Origin: Bacillus sp. V2I10
GTDB lineage: Bacteria > Bacillota > Bacilli > Bacillales > Bacillaceae
Length of the DNA stretch: 64,000 nt
Assembly (NCBI RefSeq): GCF_030817055.1
Contig: NZ_JAUSYV010000001.1
Location: 2,504,001 to 2,568,000, forward strand
Reading direction: 5' to 3'
Shown here piece after piece: positions 59,658 to 64,000 of this stretch (positions within the stretch are counted from its first letter, which is position 1; each line of letters starts with the position of its first letter). The notes below the pieces were generated by a model. It was not told where the DNA came from and searched no databases. It saw nothing but the letters and a program-made list of their open reading frames with translations. A program made the translations under genes and the position numbers.

Positions 59658-61088
59658 ATGAAGCAGCATTTATGGATCAATGGACAGAATATGGAAGCAA
59701 GCAAGTATCAGGAATTAAAGTCTCCTTACACGGATGAATTGCTGGCAGAGGTAGCCATTGCGGGTCAGAATCAAGTAAAAGCAGCAGTTGATGCAGCAAG
59801 TGAAGCGATCAGTAAGATGAATGCTTTGCCTGCACATAAGCGTGCAGATATTTTATTGAAAACAGCCCAGCTTCTTGCTGAACGAAAAGAAGAAGCGGCA
59901 GTGATTATTGCTAAAGAAGCCGCTAAACCAATTAAAACTGCGAGAGCAGAAGTGGACCGCACGGTTATGACATACACATTTGCCGCTGAGGAAGCGAGAA
60001 GGCTGAACGGTGAGACGATTTCAATGGATGCAGCGCCAGGCGGTGAAAACCGGACAGCCTACACAGTGCGCGAGCCAATCGGCGTTATTGGAGCGATCAC
60101 GCCTTTTAATTTCCCGATGAATCTCGTTGCGCATAAGCTTGGCCCTGCTTTTGCCGCAGGCAATACAGTTGTATTAAAACCTGCGACGCAAACACCTTTA
60201 AGCTCCTACTTCATCGGAGAGCTTTTTCATGAAGCGGGTCTGCCTGAAGGCGCACTGAACATTGTTACGGGAAAAGGCAGTGAAATCGGCCAGCATTTTA
60301 CATCAGATGAACGCATAAAGGCCCTTACGTTTACAGGAAGTCCAGACGTCGGGAAAAAGCTGAAAAAAGAAGCCGGCATGAGAAAGACGCTGCTTGAATT
60401 AGGATCAAATTCAGCTGTCATTGTCGCGGAAGATGCTGATGTTTCAAAGGTAGCTCCAAGATGTATAACAGGAGCTTTCGCGTATGCGGGCCAGGTTTGC
60501 ATATCCGTGCAGCGAATTTATGTACACGAAAACGTATTTGATGAGTTCGTTGCGAAGGCTGTTGAAGAGACGAAAAAACTTAAACTCGGCAATCCCCTTG
60601 CTGAAGAGACAGATGTCTCCTCATTAATCTCAAGCGAAGACGTGGATCGCGCCATCTCCTGGATTGAAGAAGCTGAGAATGCAGGAGCTCAAATCGAATG
60701 CGGCGGCAAATCAGAGGATCATCAGATTGTTCAGCCGACTATCTTGCTGAATGTCTCGTCTGAAGTCAATCTCTCTTGTCAGGAAGCATTTGCTCCAATT
60801 GTCATCATCAACTCATTCAAAACATTTGATGAAGCAATTGAAGAAGTGAACAACTCGAGATATGGTCTTCAAGCGGGCGTATTTACAAATAAAGTCGACC
60901 TGGCCTTTCAAGCAGCAAAAGCCCTTCATGTCGGCGGTGTCATGATCAATGACATTCCAACCTTCCGTGTCGATCACATGCCATATGGCGGTGTGAAGGA
61001 CAGCGGATTCGGAAGAGAAGGCATTAAATATGCCATTGAAGAATTGACCGAATTGAAGCTGATCTCGTTTAATCATGACAAGTTCTAA
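59658..61088 (+). CDS. NAD(P)-dependent aldehyde dehydrogenase
   Basis: The 476-residue ALDH has the nucleotide loop GSPDVGKKLKKEAG, general-base Glu in LLELGSN (~253) and nucleophile Cys in AGQVCISVQR (~287). It falls in the lactaldehyde/glyceraldehyde-3-phosphate-like group of ALDHs. It is inserted between yodQ and yodP, a place with no ALDH in B. subtilis, and is followed by a terminator. A role in oxidising an aldehyde of lysine/GABA catabolism (for example succinic semialdehyde) is inferred from context only. Start ATG 59658 follows GAGGGG. Confidence 0.88.
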   Translation: MKQHLWINGQNMEASKYQELKSPYTDELLAEVAIAGQNQVKAAVDAASEAISKMNALPAHKRADILLKTAQLLAERKEEAAVIIAKEAAKPIKTARAEVDRTVMTYTFAAEEARRLNGETISMDAAPGGENRTAYTVREPIGVIGAITPFNFPMNLVAHKLGPAFAAGNTVVLKPATQTPLSSYFIGELFHEAGLPEGALNIVTGKGSEIGQHFTSDERIKALTFTGSPDVGKKLKKEAGMRKTLLELGSNSAVIVAEDADVSKVAPRCITGAFAYAGQVCISVQRIYVHENVFDEFVAKAVEETKKLKLGNPLAEETDVSSLISSEDVDRAISWIEEAENAGAQIECGGKSEDHQIVQPTILLNVSSEVNLSCQEAFAPIVIINSFKTFDEAIEEVNNSRYGLQAGVFTNKVDLAFQAAKALHVGGVMINDIPTFRVDHMPYGGVKDSGFGREGIKYAIEELTELKLISFNHDKF

Positions 61089-61094
61089 GCTGAA

Positions 61095-61130
61095 AAAAAT
61101 AGAGTGTGCTTTGCCGCACTCTATTTTTTT
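61095..61130 (+). terminator. Terminator between the aldehyde dehydrogenase gene and yodP
   Basis: AAATAGAGTGTG pairs with CGCACTCTATTT (one G-U), followed by T residues. It divides the cluster into two transcription units or attenuates yodP. Confidence 0.85.
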
Positions 61131-61161
61131 AGGGTAAATTTTTTATTAGGGGGATCAGGTC

Positions 61162-62016
61162 TTGAAAAAAACGTACTCCGAAACAAAAACGTTAGCTAAA
61201 AAGGATTATCGCGCTGAAGCAGTACTTGATTATTTTAACAAAAGACTCCGAATCGATGACTATCGCGGAAATAGAGAGTCCTTGCTAACAGATGCATTCA
61301 AATTAGCTTTAGATTATAGCTTCACAAAAGTGATTGTCAAAGCAAAAGCCTGTGACATTCCTTTTTTACTGATGCAGCAATTTCAGCTTGAAGCCATCAT
61401 TAAAAATTATTTTCACAGTGATGATGCGTATTTTTTCACGAAATATTTAAGTGAAGAAAGAAGAAAAACTGACAGTTGGACAAAGCAGGACAGCATTATC
61501 ACATCCATATATGAAAATAAGAAGACAGTTCACGTGCAGTCAGCAGCATTTATATTTCGTGCAGCTGAAGAACATGATGCAAAGAAGCTTGCAGAGTTAT
61601 ACAGAGCAGTATTCGAAGTGTATCCAACACCCCTCCATTCAAGTGATTATATACAAAAAACGATGAGGGATGGCACCATCTATTATCTTGCTGAAAAAGG
61701 AGACAACATCGTAAGCGCTGCTTCTGCTGAAATCAATTCAGCATACCACAATGCTGAAATAACAGACTGTGCAACGCTGTCAGAAGTCAGAAAGCATAAA
61801 TTAATGAGAAGCCTGATTTTATTACTTGAGCAAAAGCTTTGTGAAAACGGTATTTTTTGTGCTTATTCGATTGCAAGGGCCGATTCTTTCGGCATGAACG
61901 CGGTTTTGCATCAGCTTGATTATGAATATACCGGCAGACTTACCAATAATTGTGTCATTAGCACAGATCTTGAAAACATGAATGTATGGTGCAAAGATCT
62001 GTCTGCCGGAAATTGA
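61162..62016 (+). CDS. yodP: Beta-lysine N6-acetyltransferase YodP/AblB
   Basis: This is a 284-residue two-part protein: an N-terminal domain (~1-130) typical of AblB/YodP and a C-terminal GNAT domain (FRAAEEHDAKKLAELYRAVFEVYPTPLHSSDYIQKTM; C-terminal YEYTGRLTNNC). It acetylates the N6 amine of beta-lysine made by KamA. N6-acetyl-beta-lysine is an osmolyte in archaea and an intermediate of lysine use in bacilli. Start TTG 61162 follows AGGGGGA. It lies after a terminator and before the activator gene. Confidence 0.9.
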   Translation: MKKTYSETKTLAKKDYRAEAVLDYFNKRLRIDDYRGNRESLLTDAFKLALDYSFTKVIVKAKACDIPFLLMQQFQLEAIIKNYFHSDDAYFFTKYLSEERRKTDSWTKQDSIITSIYENKKTVHVQSAAFIFRAAEEHDAKKLAELYRAVFEVYPTPLHSSDYIQKTMRDGTIYYLAEKGDNIVSAASAEINSAYHNAEITDCATLSEVRKHKLMRSLILLLEQKLCENGIFCAYSIARADSFGMNAVLHQLDYEYTGRLTNNCVISTDLENMNVWCKDLSAGN

Positions 62017-62065
62017 GCAAAGTATGCCGAAAATCCGGCAGCTTATGTAAAAAGGGGGTGGACCT

Positions 62066-63466
62066 TTGACAAATCCTAATCGGGAGCGAATCATTCATCA
62101 TATTTTAGAAACGATCGATGAGGGGATTCATGCGGTTGACGAGAAAGGAATCACAGTTTTTTACAACGAAATTGCAGCCTATCATGATGGTTTGAAAGTC
62201 GATGAGGTTGTGGGAAAGCATTTATTTGATGTTTTTCCGTCCCTTTCTGAAGAAACGAGCACACTCTTAAAAGCCATTAAAACGAAAAAACCGATTTATC
62301 ACCATTCCCAAACGTACATAAATGTTAAGGGGGAAAAAATTGAGACAGTGAACACGAGCCTGCCGATTTTATCTGAGGATAAAGTGATCGGCGCTGTTGA
62401 AATTGCAAAGGATTATTCAGCGATCAAGCGGTTGACTGAGCGGCTTGCTGACCTGCAAAAACAAGTGCATTCTCCACCTAAAGCAGAGGGATCCAACGGC
62501 ACAAAGTATGTTCTTGATGACATCATTACTGCAAGCAAGAATCTTCTTATGATTAAAACGCTTGTCAAAAAAGCGGCAAAAACCTCATCAAATGTTCTCG
62601 TTTATGGGGAAACAGGAACTGGAAAAGAATTAATTGTACAGGCCATTCATAACGAATCACAGCGCAGAGATTCTCCTTTTATAGCACAAAACTGTGCGGC
62701 GCTTCCTGAAGCCTTGCTTGAAAGTTTATTATTTGGGACAGCAAAAGGGAGCTACACAGGGGCAGTAGACAGGCCAGGTTTATTTGAACTGTCGCACGGC
62801 GGCACGCTTTTTCTGGATGAGCTGCAATCGATGCCTCTGAACCTGCAGGCAAAGCTGCTGAGAGTCATTGACGATGGCACGATCAGGAGAATCGGAAGCA
62901 GTCATTCAATCACCGTCGATGTCAGAGTGATTGCCGCAATGAACATCAGCCCTGAACAATGTCTTTCAGAGGGGAAAATGCGGGAAGATCTTTATTTTCG
63001 CTTAAACGTCTTCGGAATCAATCTTCCCCCGCTCAGAGAACGGCCATTGGACCTCCCCTTACTAATTTCTTTTTTCATAAAAAAGTACAATCATGAATTT
63101 CAAAAGCGTGTTGCCGGATTATCAGATGAAGCACAAGCCCTATTAAAGCACCATCACTGGCCTGGGAATGTAAGAGAGTTAAAGCATTGCATTGAGTTTG
63201 CCATGAATATGTGTGAGGGGAATAGAATGATAACCGGTCATTTGCCGCCATATTTACTGAAAGAGGAAGAGACGGCAAAGGAAGCGCATTCTCTTCATGA
63301 AAAAATGTCAATGATGGAAAAAGAGATCATCCAACAAGCACTTGTTCAAAGCGAAGGCAATATTTTAAAAACAGCAAAGCTGCTCCAAATTCCGAGACAA
63401 ACCCTTCAATACAAAGTGAAAAAATATTTTCCTGACCAATTTTCGGCACCAAAATTGAAAGCATAA
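62066..63466 (+). CDS. kamR: Sigma-54-dependent activator of lysine use (KamR-like)
   Basis: This is a 466-residue enhancer-binding protein: PAS domain (~12-125; GIHAVDEKGITVFYNEIAAYHDG), AAA+ domain with Walker A GETGTGKE (~181-188), sigma-54-contact loop GSYTGA (~228) in place of GAFTGA, Walker B GTLFLDELQSM, and C-terminal Fis-type HTH (ILKTAKLLQIPRQTLQYKVKK). It lies directly upstream of a sigma-54 promoter and kamA, matching the KamR regulator described for the B. thuringiensis kam locus. Start TTG 62066 follows AGGGGGTGG. It probably senses lysine or a catabolite through PAS. Confidence 0.9.
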   Translation: MTNPNRERIIHHILETIDEGIHAVDEKGITVFYNEIAAYHDGLKVDEVVGKHLFDVFPSLSEETSTLLKAIKTKKPIYHHSQTYINVKGEKIETVNTSLPILSEDKVIGAVEIAKDYSAIKRLTERLADLQKQVHSPPKAEGSNGTKYVLDDIITASKNLLMIKTLVKKAAKTSSNVLVYGETGTGKELIVQAIHNESQRRDSPFIAQNCAALPEALLESLLFGTAKGSYTGAVDRPGLFELSHGGTLFLDELQSMPLNLQAKLLRVIDDGTIRRIGSSHSITVDVRVIAAMNISPEQCLSEGKMREDLYFRLNVFGINLPPLRERPLDLPLLISFFIKKYNHEFQKRVAGLSDEAQALLKHHHWPGNVRELKHCIEFAMNMCEGNRMITGHLPPYLLKEEETAKEAHSLHEKMSMMEKEIIQQALVQSEGNILKTAKLLQIPRQTLQYKVKKYFPDQFSAPKLKA

Positions 63467-63501
63467 ATAGCGGATGTGATTTTAACAGCTTAACAGTCAC
63501 G

Positions 63502-63518
63502 TTGGCATGGTTTTTGCA
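63502..63518 (+). promoter_or_regulatory. Sigma-54 promoter of kamA
   Basis: TTGGCATGGTTTTTGCA has GG (63504-63505) and GC (63516-63517) exactly 10 bp apart and matches TGGCAY-N5-TTGCA. It lies 36 bp before the kamA start and immediately after the activator gene. Confidence 0.88.
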
Positions 63519-63554
63519 TGTAATAATGGTAAAGACCGAATTGGGGGAACTTCC

Positions 63555-64000
63555 ATGAAATACGATCTATACAAGCCGAAGCGTGACTGGAAAGACACCG
63601 AACTCTGGAAAGATGTCACAGATGAACAGTGGAATGACTGGCTCTGGCAGCTGACAAATACCATCCGAACACTGGATGACCTTAAAAAAGTAATTAATCT
63701 GACTCCTGATGAAGAAGAAGGGGTTAAAATATCAACGAAAACCATCCCCTTAAATATTACTCCCTACTATGCATGGCTAATGAACGAAGATGATCCGAGA
63801 TGTCCGATCCGCATGCAGTCGGTTCCGATATCACAGGAGCTTTATAAAACAAAATATGACCTTGAAGATCCGCTTCACGAAGATGAAGATTCACCTGTAC
63901 CTGGCCTGACACACCGCTATCCCGATCGCGTCTTATTTCTAGTGACAAACCAATGCTCGATGTACTGCAGGTATTGCACGAGAAGACGTTTCTCAGGCCA
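63555..64000 (+). CDS. kamA: L-lysine 2,3-aminomutase KamA (partial, runs off the right edge)
   Basis: KamA is the SAM/4Fe-4S/PLP enzyme that converts L-lysine to L-beta-lysine. The first 148 residues are in the window. They start MKYDLYKPKRDWKDTELWKD after GGGGGAA and include the radical-SAM CxxxCxxC motif at Cys-134, 138 and 141 (CSMYCRYC) followed by TRRR. The rest, including the PLP lysine, lies beyond 64000. It is transcribed from its own sigma-54 promoter, unlike the single operon layout usual in B. subtilis. Confidence 0.95.
   Translation, partial: MKYDLYKPKRDWKDTELWKDVTDEQWNDWLWQLTNTIRTLDDLKKVINLTPDEEEGVKISTKTIPLNITPYYAWLMNEDDPRCPIRMQSVPISQELYKTKYDLEDPLHEDEDSPVPGLTHRYPDRVLFLVTNQCSMYCRYCTRRRFSG

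Overview
The window reads as chromosomal DNA of a Bacillaceae species close to Bacillus/Metabacillus. Evidence: AGGAGG-type ribosome binding sites, frequent TTG/GTG starts, strong Rho-independent terminators, and blocks in the same order as in Bacillus subtilis (iolD-E-..-G-H-I-J, cysL/cysJI, yyaS-yyaT-yybA, yxjC-scoA-scoB-yxjF, yodT-S-R-Q-..-P-kamA). I saw no rRNA, tRNA, CRISPR array, complete insertion sequence or prophage. Species cannot be named from this evidence.

Layout. 1-6.4 kb is the 3' part of a myo-inositol catabolic operon, with an IolT-type transporter where B. subtilis has iolF. 6.5-10 kb is a decaying accessory segment: an MFS transporter, a sugar isomerase broken by one frameshift and three in-frame TGA codons, a DUF6157 protein and gene fragments. 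10-16 kb holds a PrsA-like foldase, a lone bioB with a candidate BirA-controlled promoter, a secreted M14 peptidase, an MneP-type manganese exporter and small envelope proteins. 16.4-21.2 kb is cysL divergent from cysJI (sulfite reduction). 21.2-25.2 kb has an AlkD-like DNA repair gene behind an SOS-box promoter, a KGG-repeat stress protein behind a sigma-B-like promoter, and a nucleoside transporter. 25.5-28 kb is a GH1 phospho-glycosidase with its GntR regulator. 28-39.3 kb is a mosaic of small transport, resistance (fosB) and hypothetical genes with several broken genes.

39.4-45 kb is a short-chain acid/ketone-body operon (permease, scoA, scoB, 3-hydroxybutyrate dehydrogenase) behind a textbook sigma-54 promoter plus a cre site, followed by its probable sigma-54 activator. 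45-50.5 kb contains an ArsR regulator fused to an SRPBCC domain, an amidase, and a compact operon coupling an Spx-like redox regulator, a small alarmone synthetase and a MarR repressor downstream of a perfect palindrome. 51-53.5 kb carries an overlapping speD-speE pair and a PAP2 phosphatase. 55.6-64 kb is the lysine-to-beta-lysine (yod/kam) cluster with an extra aldehyde dehydrogenase, its own sigma-54 activator, and a sigma-54 promoter in front of kamA, which runs off the window.

Main themes: two separate sigma-54 modules that both feed carbon through CoA-transferases; several one-gene regulatory circuits whose operators are visible (LexA, BirA, GntR, ArsR, MarR); and an unusual number of genes carrying one to a few inactivating changes, which should be checked for sequencing error before being called pseudogenes.
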